This document shows positions 35,228 to 48,036 of a DNA stretch of 64,000 bases, piece after piece; within the stretch, counting starts at the first letter, position 1, and every line of letters begins with the position of its first letter. The DNA lies in assembly GCA_023678885.1 (NCBI GenBank), contig CM042985.1, positions 5,196,985 through 5,260,984 of the forward strand, in the 5' to 3' direction. A model generated the notes under the pieces. That model saw only the letters and a program-made list of their open reading frames with translations. It was not told the origin of the DNA and did not search any database. The DNA comes from Pogostemon cablin. Lineage: Eukaryota; Streptophyta; Magnoliopsida; Lamiales; Lamiaceae. The position numbers were made by a program, and so were the translations under genes.

Positions 35228-37173
35228 CATATAGTAAATTAGAGTAATTAACACTACTATGTGTTTTCAAGATTAACATTTTTTTATAAGTAACACTCCA
35301 TCATAACACTCCATCATAAAAGGGGCTAGCTCTTGCACAATTTGCCTTCAATGGATATTTTTAAAAAAAGGGTAAAATGTTTAGAATGTTATTATAAGAG
35401 AGTTAAGTTATACGTACATGAAATGATCATTTAAATTTTGTTACCTGAATTAAATTAGTTCCAAAGTAATAAAAGTGAAAGTGATGCTCTTAATTATTTG
35501 GAAACATTTTTACCCCATGCCTAGTAGTTGTGGTGTGGGATGTAGGGTGGGCCTCTAGTCAATTTATTGGGCTAAATTAATAAAGTTTTGACATTTTTCC
35601 AAGTAATTAATAACAATAATAATAACTATATATTAATGATAATATATTTTAATTAATTGATCAATATTAACATTACAACTGTAGAATATTTTGTGGAATT
35701 ACAGAGATGTGCACTCTAAAGTTGAAAAATAATATGCATGTACTTAGGCGATATTCATATAGTATGATATATCAAAACATTAATATTGATGCAAAAACAT
35801 GGCATTATTTTTCTTAGATCATGAGCTTTTTAAGTTCTTATTATATTTATGAATGGATAATGCTAAAATATGGACATGTATAAAATAATGTTAAAATATT
35901 TTAATTAATAGGAGTAGTATATAATTGTCATGTACACATGATATAATAATTGTTATATACTCTCTCGTTTAAATTTATTCTACTATTATTATAGATACGA
36001 AGTTTTAAAAAAAATATTTTTTTATCATTTTATTTATTTTTGGTGAGTAAATAGTATTTTTAAATAATAATTAAATTATAAAATATGCTATATGTATTGG
36101 TTGGGAATTGTAAATTTATAATTAAGATGTATTTTTTAAATTGAGAATGAATATAATGCTTTTAGTGGATGGTAAAATTTAATATAGAATAAACATTACA
36201 GAAAACGTATAATTTAACTTTGGACATGAGTACCTATAACGTAATACTTTAAAATTCAATTTCATATAAAATCAATTTTATGCTGATATTTCATGATACA
36301 TGTATTTACTATATATAAATTCTAAACTCTAACATATAAATCCCTGCAACTACCTAAAGCTAATTTAATTAAATTTAAATTTATATATTTCTATATTTTG
36401 AACATCAATCTATATCGTTTATGAATTGCACCACATCGATTGAAAAAATTAAGTACGCCAAATGATGTGTTTTTATTTGTCGGTTGATTAGGTTGCACTC
36501 AAATGCTTGATCAAGACTTAATTAATAGGCCTTATATATAAACGTGGTTTAATTAATTAAGTTTATAGTTTACAAATTACAATAATTGAACAAAAAGAAG
36601 AAGAAAAAATGACCACTGTTCTTGTCTTAAAAGTGGTTCTCAATATTTATCAAATATTGTTGGAATTTCTATTTTAATCGAATTTTAATAATGATTAATT
36701 AAGTGGTTAGTCTCACTAATTATAGTTTTTTCAGCTGTGACTGCAATTGGAACATGTTTGAGAATTAATTTACGTGCTAGTTAGTAAATTTAACAAGACC
36801 AATTTATATTATTAATCATTTTGATAGTGATTATAATTAATTAAGTGGTTTGTCTCACTAATTATTAATTTTTTCAGCCGTGGGATCATATTACGCTTTA
36901 AATATACGAATTTTTATTCTTAGTTACTCCATCCGAAATATACAATTCTTAGTCTTAGTTGAGTTCGTCTCTTGTTGCCCCGGAAACACACCCGTGTCCT
37001 ACGTGAACACAAGAATTTTAGTATGGGATAAGAGTTTTTGCCTTCTTAGTTACTCCATTTGTACACAGATAATTTATTATTGTCGTTGTTCATTTTAAAG
37101 TTATCGATTATTTATTTATTTATTTTAAGTAAAAGGGTCACACTCGTCGCACACTATTAATTGTTACTAATTA

Positions 37174-37384
37174 TTCCCTCCATCCGAATTAAGGGTGTCA
37201 TTTGCTTTTGGGTATAAAAATTAAGGAGTACTCCATTTAATATGTAGTGGGTAGTTGTATTAGTGGAAGTGTGGGTCCCATTTTTAATTGTATTAGTGGG
37301 TGTGTGGATAAAAAATGAAATAAGATCTTTAGGGCCGGACGCCCAAAATGGAAAAATAATACATTTGAAAGCGGACGGAGGGAG
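37174..37384. mobile_element. Stowaway-like MITE
   Basis: Termini TTCCCTCCATCCG and CGGACGGAGGGAG are inverted and flanked by TA on both sides, the signature of Tc1/mariner-type Stowaway MITEs. 211 bp, non-coding. Confidence 0.75.
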
Positions 37385-38330
37385 TATTTTATATTAATAA
37401 AATAATAATTTCTTTAATTCACGTGAAAAAACAAATAAAAATTAAAAAAAAATATTTTTTAACAATGTAATATTCAATTAATAAAAATCTTAATTTTATT
37501 ATTAAATTGATTTAGCAAAAAAATAACAATAAAATATGTTTGGAAAGTGGTGGTTGATATTTATTTACCAACGAAAATCTAATTTCATAAATAAATAATT
37601 TAATTGCTAATCCATTTCTAATAATTCATTGACAATTTATATAACGATTTTATTGGTAAATAACGACGAACATTATTTCATTGGTAAAACCGTAAAAGTA
37701 TTATAAATTCGTTAGAATTTCATTGCTAAAAGACAAATGTAGTAATTTTTATTGGCAACGAAATCTTTTTATTTTGTTATTATTTTTTCTTAGTTTATCT
37801 TTTATATATATACTCATATTTTATATTGGAAAGGTCTTGTGTGAAACCGTTGCATGTAAGGACTTATAAAGTTGATAACTTTTATAATGAAAAGTAATAA
37901 TGATATTTAATAATAATTTATAGTATAATTGAAAAATAATAACATTTTATAGCGAAAATGTTAATTATTTTAAAAACGATTTCACGCAAAATCTATCCTT
38001 TTATATTTTGTCCATTTATTCTTAAATTTTAATATTAATTTAAAAAATATAATTGTTCCTTAAAATACTTTTCGTAATTTTTTATATTCAGTTTTATATT
38101 GAAAAATAATAAAAGTTCTCTTAAATTCGTTTACTTACACATATTCGCCTTACAGAAATTGCATATTAATGCGTTTGGAGACGTAGCCGACTTTCGTGCC
38201 TAAAGAAATTTATTGCTTCAAACAGACAAAATTTCCTAAATTGGGAAAATCCGCTCATCAGGAAAAAAAAAAAAAGTTACACAGGAGATAATTTTCTTTT
38301 TAAAAAACGAATATTTCATTTAAAAAATAT

Positions 38331-38615
38331 TATTCCATCTGTCCCATTAATCTACACCGTTACTATAGATACGGAGTTTAAGAAAATTTATTTTTTTGAC
38401 CAACTTTATTGACTTTTAGGGGTATTATGGTATTTTTAAGTAATAAATAAATAATAAAGTAAGTTATGTGAAGTAAGTGAGAGTGACATTTTTGAAAATA
38501 TAATGTAGTGAAAGGTTATTTGTTTTGACCCTTTTACTATATTTTTGGAGGGTAAAGTGTATAGTGGGACAAACAAATTAAGAAAGAGTGAAGAGTTTAG
38601 TGGGACGAATAGAGT
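38331..38615. mobile_element. Stowaway-like MITE, diverged
   Basis: Left 'attccatctgtcccattaat' and right 'agtgggacgaatagag' are imperfect inverted ends flanked by TA. The core 'ttgaccaactttattgactt' also occurs in the element at 46106-46386, so they are one family. Confidence 0.65.
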
Positions 38616-39044
38616 ATTGGTTATCAGTTAATCAAATTAAAAATGTTATTAATTCTGAGTGTTTTTACTTTAAATACTAATATTTAAGAAATAGGAGATA
38701 TATATGGAGTAAGTTATTAAGATAGTTGATCCCAATGGCAATAGTATAATGCTAACTTGCATAGTGATTTAACAACTGGATTTTGTGCCAAACTTGGTAA
38801 GGCCGGCAGCAATAAAGATGTATTCTTTGCCATTTCAATCATTCTTCATAAATCTTCTCTTTTAATTATGCTTCTTTTTTTTTAATACAATTAATTAAGT
38901 CTTCAATAACTTTTTTTTTTGTGTGTGTAGTATATATAAATTTATTTATTTAACCATAATTACAAAACCCACCCACAATAATTGATTCATACTGGCTATA
39001 AAAATATATTTTGTGTCGATGAGATGAATTACAAAATTATTCTA

Positions 39045-39256
39045 CATAAAAATAAAAAAATTTCAGGTAATTAGCTAGAAAATTATAGTTTAGTTCTAAT
39101 TTATTACTCCCTTCATTTCAGCAATTACAAAGAATGTGTATAAAAATAAAAAATTCAGGTAATTAGCTAGAAAATTATAATTTAGTTCTACTTGATTACT
39201 CCCTTCATTTCAACAATTACAAAGAATGTGTGCAAAAATTATTAGAATGATGGGAG
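39045..39256. mobile_element. Stowaway-like MITE with duplicated left half
   Basis: CTCCCTTCATTTCA starts at 39107 and again at 39199, while the matching right end TGATGGGAG occurs once at about 39248-39256. The duplicated block (39064 onward and 39156 onward, period 92) includes both flank and left terminus. Confidence 0.6.
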
Positions 39257-39400
39257 TATTACTTAACTATCATAGAAGTTCTACATTTCATAATGAATGC
39301 AAAAACTAGTGTGCATCATGTTTTACACGAAATCAGAATTTTTTTAGTATAATGGAAAGTTACTTTTTAGAATAATGAAGGGGAAGGGTTAACTTTTAGA

Positions 39401-39706
39401 GTGTATATTGGGTGCACCCGGGTGCAAGGGTGCACCCATATGTGTATATCTTTTTAATTTATTTTGTATATATATTATTCTATTTTGTATACGTGTTTTG
39501 TAATAATTGTATACTTTTTTCACATTAATTTTTCATTAAAAAATTAACATCCATATGTGTATAACATTTTATTGAATATTATATATAATTTTTCATTAAA
39601 AAATTAACAATTAAATTATATACATTTTTACTCTTAATTATATATATTTTTATTTATATTTATATGTGGATACACCCTATCTTTAGGTTCACACTATAAA
39701 TTGCCT
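39401..39706. mobile_element. MITE-like element, family A, copy 2
   Basis: Same start (GTGTATATTGGGTGCACCC), core and end as 7485-7801, with a deletion that shortens the right terminal repeat. Flanks differ, so it is an independent insertion. Confidence 0.65.
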
Positions 39707-40535
39707 TAACTTTGAGGGTTAATATAGACATATTAGTATTGATAATGAAAATTTTCAAGTTTGAGTAATTTTATACATTTTAAAAAGTACAACTCATATT
39801 CTAAAGAATAGCCCTCCCAAAATAATACACTCTATACATATTGTATATTAGTATGTAACTCCCATAAAATATTTTCATACCAAATTTATATGGAGTATAT
39901 ATCTGCTTTAAAGACTTTTAAATTTGTACTCATTATTTTATGTGGTACCTATATAAGTCAACATGAAAGATTAGAAACTCAAATATTCCTTCAGTCATAC
40001 ACATATATGCACACATGAGACAAGCAACACCTGTGTTGGAGCTGTAGAATAGAAGAGTGACTAATCATTTATCATCACATTTCTACTCTTAGTTTCCTTA
40101 CAATGCCGGTGTGGACCATTTTACGAAAGAGTTTTCATCCAAAGAATTTAGTAATATAAATAAAAAGTAATATTTGTGGTAAATAAATTATTTGTGGACA
40201 ATTCACGTATAAATAAAAATGTAATATTACTTTAAATAAAAAGTATTAATTTTATTCCTCTAACTAATATTTGGGCAAGTACATACATCTTGAATTAAAG
40301 TTATACTAAATGAAAATAAAAGTTTTAATTTCAACTGAAAATTTAACAACCCACGTCTATATATTTTTGACAAATATCTAAAATTAAATAAGTCAACAAC
40401 TCAGCTATTTCAGAAAAATAAAATGATTGAACTTTTTTATAGCATGCATACATACATTTTTATTTTTATTTTTTTGAAAAAAGAAAAAGATTAATAAATG
40501 GAATGTATGGATTGGGAATTCTCAGAAAAAGAGTA

Positions 40536-40788
40536 CTTCCTCCGTTTCAAGAAAAATGAAACACTTTCTAGTCCCACAAAAGTTTGCACATTCATAAAAA
40601 AATAAAAAGTCAAATACAATCATCCTTCTCCATACACTTTATTTACAAAAAAATCACCCCTACCTAACACACATAACATACTTTATCATTTATTTATTAC
40701 CAAAAAATATCATAATACCCCTAAAAGTCACCACTTTCTTAATCTCCGTGTCAGGAAAGGGGTGTAATCTTTTCTGGGATGGAGGGAG
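40536..40788. mobile_element. Stowaway-like MITE
   Basis: Ends CTTCCTCCGTTTCA and GGGATGGAGGGAG are inverted with TA on both sides. 253 bp. The core shares 'cccacaaaagttt' and 'cccctaaaagt' with the element at 45700-45964. Confidence 0.75.
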
Positions 40789-41331
40789 TACATGGTAAAT
40801 AAAAAAGAGGAAATAAAATATAAAGAAATTAAAGTTAAAAAAAGCAATAAGGTTTATTAAGTGAAGTATAACTCTTGATTTGGACGTGACATTCTGCCTA
40901 AATGTGATGCCCTTTATTAGAAGAGAAGGGAGGGGGAAAATGTGGAGGGTATTTTGGAGAAAAAAGAGAATTATGTTCGGACGACGTCGTATTGATGTAG
41001 TTGAGTAGCGTAGCCCAGTGGCCGACCCTTATGCCTACGTACAGACGCAAAGAAGATCCAAAATATTTGTAGCGTAAGCGCCAAACCCTTCCATCTCCTC
41101 TCTTCCTTTCTCTCTCTTCTTTCTTTCTCTCTCATCCATATTATGATCTAACGCTCCAACAAAATCTTGAGCCACCCTTTGTGATCCTGATCGTCACTTC
41201 AATTCAGTTTCTCATAAATTTAGGCTTTTGTCCCTTCCTTTAGCTTAGGTGTAGTTTTGTTGTTCATTTCTAAGTTGCTGGTTGTTTAGGTTAGCCCCTC
41301 TCTCTCCTCTCTCTCTTGATCATCATCACCA

Positions 41332-42630
41332 ATGGTAATTCTGGTATAATATTTTCTTTCTATTTTTTCTTTATTATTCACATTTCTCTCTCTCTGGTGG
41401 TGTGTGATGAGCGTGAAAGAAAGAAAATTTTGATGAGAGAGAATATTGATTGTTGCAGGATAGAATGCCGGTGCCTCCATGGCTGGAGAAGCTTCTTAGG
41501 ACTCCCTTCTTTAACGACGTCTGTCGGGCCCACGGCGACGCTGCTCGGTCCGAATGCAACATGTTCTGTCTCGACTGCAATGTCGACGCTTTCTGCTCTT
41601 ACTGCCGATCGTCAAAACACTTCGATCATCAAGTCATTCAGGTCTCATTACTTTCTTTCTCATTAATTAATGTAATGTTGTAGTAGTTATGAGGTGGTGT
41701 TTAATTAAAATGACGTTATGTCAAGGATTGGGGTTCAAGATTCTTGTTTTCTTCGCCAAGATTGTATTCTTGATCACATATTTGTGTGGGTGGGTTGCAG
41801 ATAAGGCGATCTTCTTACCACGATGTGGTGAGGGTTTCGGAGATTCAGAAGGTTCTAGATATAAGTGGCGTTCAGACCTACGTGATCAACAGTGCGAGGG
41901 TTTTGTTTCTGAACGAAAGACCACAACCTAAGGGTGGGAAAGCTGTCACTCATATTTGTGAAATTTGTGGCAGGAGTTTGTTGGATACGTTTAGATTCTG
42001 CTCTCTTGGATGTAAGGTATGTATGTAGTTATATATCATCAACCATTCTTGATTCTCTCTTACATTAATCTTTTCTTATCTAATGATGATAATGGTGGGT
42101 TTGGGTTTTCCAACCGACATTTCATCTCACCATCACTCTACATAACATTTAACCAAACCCCATTAATTAATAATGAAATTGATATTGAAATTAAAAGCCC
42201 CCTCATATATCTAATCCCCATTGATTGAATGAGCGATCATCATCATACTTTACCCACATTCATATCCTTTTCATCGCATAACCAACTAATGCCCATCATT
42301 ATCATCTTTTTTGTTATCTAATGTGTGTTTCATTGTCATCATTGCCATTACGTTTTACCCTCCCTCCCATCAATTATTAAGCTTTAGCTAATGAGTAATT
42401 AAATAACGTAGTTAGTAGGCATAAAGAAGAATGGAGATGCAAGCTTTAGAATGCAAAGAGGAGGGAGTGAAGAAGGGGAATCATCTTCATCAATAATAAG
42501 AGAGAAGAAAGATCAAATATTGCGTGAAGGCTCACAACAAGACATATACCCGCCCACACCTCCTCCACCTCCTTCACCTTCAAGATCAAGAAGAAAAGGC
42601 ATTCCTCAAAGGGCACCTTTTAGGTCCTAA
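41332..42630 (+). CDS. PLATZ family zinc-dependent DNA-binding protein
   Basis: Four coding exons: 41332-41334, 41459-41641, 41801-42016 and 42412-42630, all GT-AG and in phase 0, for 206 residues. The first coding exon consists of the ATG alone; the next opens with 'DRMPVPPWLEKLL'. The PLATZ domain shows ordered Cys/His pairs ('CRAHGDAARSECNMFCLDC', 'CSYC', 'HFDHQVIQIRRSSYHDVVR', 'CEICGRSLLDTFRFCSLGCK'). The C-terminus ends 'RRKGIPQRAPFRS', common in plant PLATZ proteins. These proteins bind A/T-rich DNA or act with RNA polymerase III; the target here is unknown. A downstream in-frame Met (codon 4) could serve if the ATG-only exon were skipped. Confidence 0.92.
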
Positions 42631-44276
42631 TTTTCAAATTAATATTTCTCTAATTTACATTTTCTTGGAAATAGTTATTAACAATCAAATTTAAAACCAA
42701 CTTTATACAACTCACATTTTGGGGTCCTTGTCCCCCAAAAAACAATTGTAGGTAACATTTTATTTAGGGGGGGGGGGGGGGGGCGGCCATTCTTTATTTT
42801 TCTTAAAGGGGTGGGTGGGGGTAGGGGTCCCAATACAATACTAAAGAAAACAAAAAATCTGTTGAGGGAGGAAAGATGATGGATTGATCAATAATGCAGA
42901 TTTGTTTATTTGCAAGGGTGTAAATGTAATTAAGGAATAATTAAAGAGGCAAAGTGGTCTTTGTTGAGTCCATCCCCGGTTTATGGTTTTCATGGGGCCC
43001 ATCAACCCACATGGCCCGTTTACATGAAGAACAACATCTTTTTATTAGTTTAATTAATTAATATACATCCAATAATCCAATTTTAGCTTTCTTTAATTCC
43101 TTCTAACCTGATTTTGATTATTGGATTTGATTCTTTGCTTTATATTACATGTTTCGTGTCTCCCTTTTTTTTTTCTCTCTCATAATCACAAAATTTCAGA
43201 TGCAGAGGTTGTTCGTGGCTGTAATTGGTTGGAGCCAAACTAGTAGGTATTAATCAATTAATTAATTGTATAATGTATTATTAGGTAATGTGTGTGATCA
43301 TATTTATATCATAATATATAAGCCATTATAAAATTTTGCATTTTAAAATTGACTTTGTTTGACCTAATCTTGATCACCATCGCGAATTTTCGAGGGAAAA
43401 TTACATTCTTTTTGGACTAGATTGGTTTAGATAAGAACAAATATATATTCAATACATGGAGTATGAAAAAGACTTTCATCGAATCGGTTTATACTTATAC
43501 CAATCCATATATTCTATTATCCTATTAGGTTCACTTTTATTTTTAGACTTTAATATATTATTAACCTTTGCATATATGTATTTATTGAGTTTCATTATCT
43601 TGCATGAAATATTTTTTAAGATACATTCCCTATGAAGCAACTAGAAGGGGATATTCAATAAATATATACCAAATTAAAATGTTATCTTTTTTTAATCAAT
43701 TAGAAGCAATACATCTTACTATATAAAAATATATTCAAACCTATTGAACTTAATAGGATAATGGTCCGCCCTAACTATTGTACTCTCTATACATAGACTA
43801 CCACCATCTATTGCCATATATCTTAAATATGGGTTTGGTTTGGTGTACAGTGAATTAGGTACTATATCTTTTATTTACTTAACAAACCGTTTAATTAATA
43901 GTGGATCTCAAAATTATTTAACTGATCTCAACTTACAAATTTCAAGTGTAATTTTGATTTTACCCTAACCACGAAATTTATTTCAAAATTTGGATGAATC
44001 TCCGGATGTGACCGTAAATTTTTTTCTTTAAAAAATATATTAATGGGCCAGCCCAACAAGCAATGCGAGTACTTAACAAGTGATGGACTGCGACGTTCTC
44101 GGCGATTCTTAAAAAATTTTCTTTATGAAGTGGCCCAACATATTTCAGCCCAGTCCAGGTGCCATCCATATATACTAATTCATGGAACCCACGGAAATAA
44201 AAAAGAAAGGAAAACCACAGTAATAAATAAATAAATAAGAGAAATGAATTAAATATTAATATTTTTAAAAATAATT
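42631..44276. other. Intergenic: PLATZ 3' region and AT-rich spacer
   Basis: Contains the PLATZ 3' UTR, a 17-G homopolymer (42767-42783) and AT-rich DNA. No gene seen. The PLATZ and ATL genes converge here. Confidence 0.6.
42767..42783. repeat. Poly-G tract (17 G)
   Basis: Uninterrupted G run about 140 bp after the PLATZ stop, followed by 'cggcc' and a second G-rich stretch near 42809-42830. It could form a G-quadruplex in the transcript, and the length is uncertain in any assembly. Confidence 0.9.
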
Positions 44277-45032
44277 TCAATAAGGTAAAATAGCGCCATT
44301 GCTCCCAGTCCCACCCACCATACGCAACCGTGAAAGGGACCTGATCCACTTGGACGACGCCCGATCCAAATGGGTCAGGGAACCATCTCCCGGAGAAGAT
44401 GATGAAACATCGCTCAAAATATTATTCCCTTGGAGATTTATCACCACGATCAATGATCGATCCATCGACAACGATCGCTTTAATCGTGACAACGATCTCC
44501 TCTCCGTCGCCGCCGCCGGCGGCAGTACCAGCGACGCACAACGCCGGAGCAAACCAATCGATCGCCGCGCCGGCGGCGGCTGCTCGTTAGATCTCGGATC
44601 CAGCGATTGCGCGGCGGTTATTTGCTCGTGAATCGAAGATCTGCACAGGGGACAGCTCTGGTGCGCCGCGAACCACTGATCGATGCAGGCCACGTGAAAC
44701 GCGTGTTTGCAGTTAGGTAAAAGGCGGACCATGTCCTCCTCCTCCAATTCCCCCAAACACACAACGCATTCTTCCAATTGATCGCATTTCACGGCGGAAA
44801 ACGCGACGATCGGGATCGTTTTGAGGATTTCGTCGTCCACTCCGGCGGGTCGCGGTTGCGCCGCCGTGGTGGGGGCAACCTGGCGCCGTGCGCAGTATTT
44901 GACGAGGAGGAAGTGGTAGAACACTATGGCCACGGCTGTAACTGTTATGCCTACCATGGAAATCAGCAGAGGACTGAGGTACGAACTTTTGGTGCTACCT
45001 TCAACCAACGGCGGTGATGTCACCCCTTCCAT
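44277..45032 (-). CDS. ATL-type RING-H2 E3 ubiquitin ligase
   Basis: One uninterrupted frame of 251 codons from ATG 45032. Residues about 21-45 form one membrane segment. A basic linker follows, then the ATL 'GLD'-like region (ILKTIPIVAFS, 70-79), then the RING-H2 domain: Cys89, Cys92, Cys108, His110, His113, Cys116, Cys127, Cys130. The two His at positions 4-5 and the Trp in 'CIDQWF' mark the RING-H2 class. The C-terminal half is Ser/Arg-rich and low complexity. ATL proteins are intronless, membrane-bound ubiquitin ligases, often quickly induced by elicitors. The substrate is unknown. The gene is GC-richer than its surroundings, normal for intronless plant genes. Confidence 0.93.
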   Translation of the reverse strand: MEGVTSPPLVEGSTKSSYLSPLLISMVGITVTAVAIVFYHFLLVKYCARRQVAPTTAAQPRPAGVDDEILKTIPIVAFSAVKCDQLEECVVCLGELEEEDMVRLLPNCKHAFHVACIDQWFAAHQSCPLCRSSIHEQITAAQSLDPRSNEQPPPARRSIGLLRRCASLVLPPAAATERRSLSRLKRSLSMDRSLIVVINLQGNNILSDVSSSSPGDGSLTHLDRASSKWIRSLSRLRMVGGTGSNGAILPY

Positions 45033-45699
45033 CGATCATCTCAGCCGTTCAATTTTCCGGTACGTTGTAGATTAATTTCACGAAAATAGTATACACAAAT
45101 CTGTGATTTACAGAGTAATTTTAAGGCTTTCAGCTCACTAGATATATGTCGTTATATAGAACAAAAAAGAATTCTTCAATTATTAAATAAAATAAAATAA
45201 AAAATTAAGAAAAACTTAATCTAGTTTACAAGTGAGACTGAGAGTGTGAAATGGTGTAGTGTAAACACGATCAGGAAAATAGAGAGAATGGACACGTGTT
45301 AAGCTATAGAGGTGGCAAATGGCCGAAAGACTGGTTCGTAGATGACACGTGGGTGGTGAATTTGGCAGCCTTGAAATACAAGTGTTTGAAGTTCAAAATC
45401 TAGTTATTATAAAAGGACAGAGAGTTGTTGAGAATTTGGTATTAATGGATAATTTTACGTTGCAAAGGATTTGACATTCTTCATTAATTAACGATGCGTA
45501 ATTTGTTAATGTTGTTAATTGTCAAATGTTTGGTTTGATGATTGCCATCGGTTTCTTTACACGTAAATACTCTATATTAATGAATTAATATCACATAATG
45601 AATGGATCTAAAATATACTCCCTATCATTGTAACAAGACATTTCGGCAAAATTAAAGTTCCTGAGGTTTCATCAAAATTAGATCATCGGCTAAGATTAA

Positions 45700-45964
45700 C
45701 TCCCTACTCTCATTTCAGATTTAAGATGACACACTCTCCATTTTGAGTTGTCCCACAAAAGTTTACATATTTTCATAAAAAGTAAAAAGTAAAAAAAATT
45801 ATCATTCCCCATACATTTTATATTTATAAAAAAAAATCATTTCTACCCAACATACTTTATCATTTATTTATTATAAAAAAAACACCATTATACCCCTAAA
45901 AGTTATCACTTCCTTAATCTCTGTGCCGAAATTGGGAGTGCAATTTTTGGTGGGACGGAGAGAG
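45700..45964. mobile_element. Stowaway-like MITE
   Basis: Left CTCCCTACTCTCATTTCA and right TGGGACGGAGAGAG are imperfect inverted ends, with TA after the right end. The core matches the element at 40536-40788. Confidence 0.65.
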
Positions 45965-45997
45965 TATATATTAAAGATACAATTATGTTATTTGTAG

Positions 45998-46105
<108 letters not shown>

Positions 46106-46386
46106 CTCCTTCCGTCCCACAATACGCTTCACTTTTACTGTTCCATATTATTTAATAAAAGTTGTACTTTTTGACCAACTTTATTGACTTTGGAGGGTAT
46201 TGTAGTATTTTTAGGTAATAAAAAAGTATCAAGTAATGGTATGTGTGTGAAAAAGGAGATACAAATTTGAAATTGAAGTAACTTTTGAGGTTGTTGGATA
46301 AAATGATTTTTCCATTTTTGGGGTGTGAAAGGTATTGTGTGACAAACAAATGAGGAAAGCGTGAAGGGTTTTATGGGACGGAGGCA
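46106..46386. mobile_element. Stowaway-like MITE
   Basis: CTCCTTCCGTCCCACAATAC at the left and TTATGGGACGGAGGCAG at the right, TA at the left flank. Shares 'ttgaccaactttattgactt' with 38331-38615. Confidence 0.7.
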
Positions 46387-47360
46387 GTTTTTTTTTTTTG
46401 TTCTTGGTTTTTTTCAATTTTAAAGAAATTTGATGTCCCATGTCCACCCCATTTCTTCAAAATTTTAATGCTTGTGGTAAATTTTTTTTTTTTTTAAAGC
46501 AGACCTTTTTTATACTTTATTAATGTTCGGGAGCAATTTAATTTAATATTTTAAACTAATGTTATGAATTTATATGTATAGAGCTAATTTTTGTGTGAAT
46601 AAATATTGGATCAGCAAAAACAAAGACTTTGAAAGTTTTGAAGAATTGATTCGAAAGTATTTCGCGACATGACCGCATTTTCTGGTTGATGCCACGCCAA
46701 ATCTCCCAATTGGATGAAGATACAAAATTATTTTCTACCTTTTATTTTAGGAAAAAGGGTCACATTGGACCTTAATCTTTATCAACCACACCCTCAAACT
46801 AAATTTTTATTCACCTAAACCCTTTACCTATTTAGAAGGGATCAAATATGCCCCTCACCTTTTATTCTTAAACAAATAAACCCCTTTTGACTAATTCCCC
46901 ACCTTTTACTACATCCAAGTTTTGTTTTTTATTTTTATTTTCCTATATACCTATATATATACTCAATTTCATTTCAATCTTTCATCAATTTATTTCAAAA
47001 TAGACATAATCCATTACGACCATATCAGACCCATCATACTTCCGTACATTAATTAAACAATATTAATCTCGTAGTTAACCAACTTGCAATAGTAACAATA
47101 CCTTTTTTGACCGTCAATCCGTCGGGTATCCGGGAGGTTTTACAGCTGCTCCTCACAACCAACCACGCACCCCGCAGTGTGAGGGTTCAATCCCGTTCCT
47201 TCAACAGATCTCAGCACAACCCTGGTTCGTTTCCTACACCAGGTGTACAGGATGATGCTACTGTTTTTCGTCGAAAAATATGGAGATTAAGGTTGCAGAA
47301 TGTAATGGAAGGCTACATAATATGGGCAGTAGCCCAAGATTATTTTTTATAGAATGGAGA

Positions 47361-47366
47361 ATTTAT
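47361..47366 (-). terminator. Viral polyadenylation signal
   Basis: AATAAA on the minus strand, about 160 bp downstream of the viral TATA box, the spacing used by pararetroviruses for their terminally redundant RNA. Confidence 0.5.
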
Positions 47367-47523
47367 TACACACACATCCTCACAGAACAAGAAGAGATAA
47401 CTCCTTTAGCTACCTATTATAGCTGCACTCAGAACACTCATACAAAGAAAGAGATACAATGTTTTATTTTAGAAAGAGAAAACAGAGGAGAATGGTCGAT
47501 GCCTTCTGCTTCCTCTAAACTCT

Positions 47524-47621
47524 TATTTATAGAGGCTTTCGGATTTGAAATCCGGATTTCAAAGCCTCTTTACTTTTGCTGACATCACTGCTTACTTCAT
47601 TGTGCTGACGTCACTGCTTAC
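47524..47621 (-). promoter_or_regulatory. Pararetroviral promoter with TATA box and paired TGACG boxes
   Basis: TATAAATA at 47524-47531 (minus) lies in 'CTCTATAAATAAG'. Upstream, an 18-bp block occurs twice (47578-47595 and 47604-47621, one mismatch); each copy carries GTAAGCAGTGAYGTCAGC, an as-1/bZIP-like TGACG(TCA) element. Between TATA and these boxes is an inverted repeat (47534-47568, 'ggatttgaaatcc' core). The arrangement resembles caulimovirus 35S-type promoters. Confidence 0.7.
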
Positions 47622-48036
47622 GTTTTTCTCATTGGATTCCAACTTTAACAGCTGGCTGGTCCCATGTTTTTATTGGATGCCAATTTTTGTGGTTGGCTGG
47701 TCCTTTTCCTTTATTGGATTCCCCTTTGTGGGTCATTTTCCCTGTTGGTCTCATGTCTCTTACCCTTTCGGAAGGGTCACCTGGCTCTTGCTTTTTTGAG
47801 GAGTCATTTGTCCTCTTTGGTGCCTGATGATTCTCCCGGCTCTTGGGTATTCCGAAGAGGTTTCACCCTCTTCTTTCCACGTATCTCCTTTGTTGGGGTG
47901 GATCAGCAGTTCTGATCATCCCTATGCCCAATCTTATCCCTTTCTCAAATTCTGGTTCTGTTTGGGCGGAACAGCTTGTCCATACCTTGTTCGTCCATTG
48001 CCCAAAATGGGCCATGTTGCAATATCTCCGATGAGT

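Larger units (their letters stand above)
35228..41331. other. Intergenic region, AT-rich with MITEs
   Basis: No gene seen. It holds a short local duplication ('aattaagtggttagtctcac' near 36700 and a variant near 36840), Stowaway-like elements at 37174-37384, 38331-38615, 39107-39256 and 40536-40788, a 92-bp tandem duplication (39045-39235) and the second family A element (39401-39706). The last 300 bp, with a CT-rich run (41095-41135), are probably the PLATZ gene promoter and leader. Confidence 0.65.

Noticed and set aside
47150..47210. Possible tRNA gene (ggttcaatccc box)
   Set aside because: The T-loop-like word has no pairing stem and there is no A box or acceptor stem around it.
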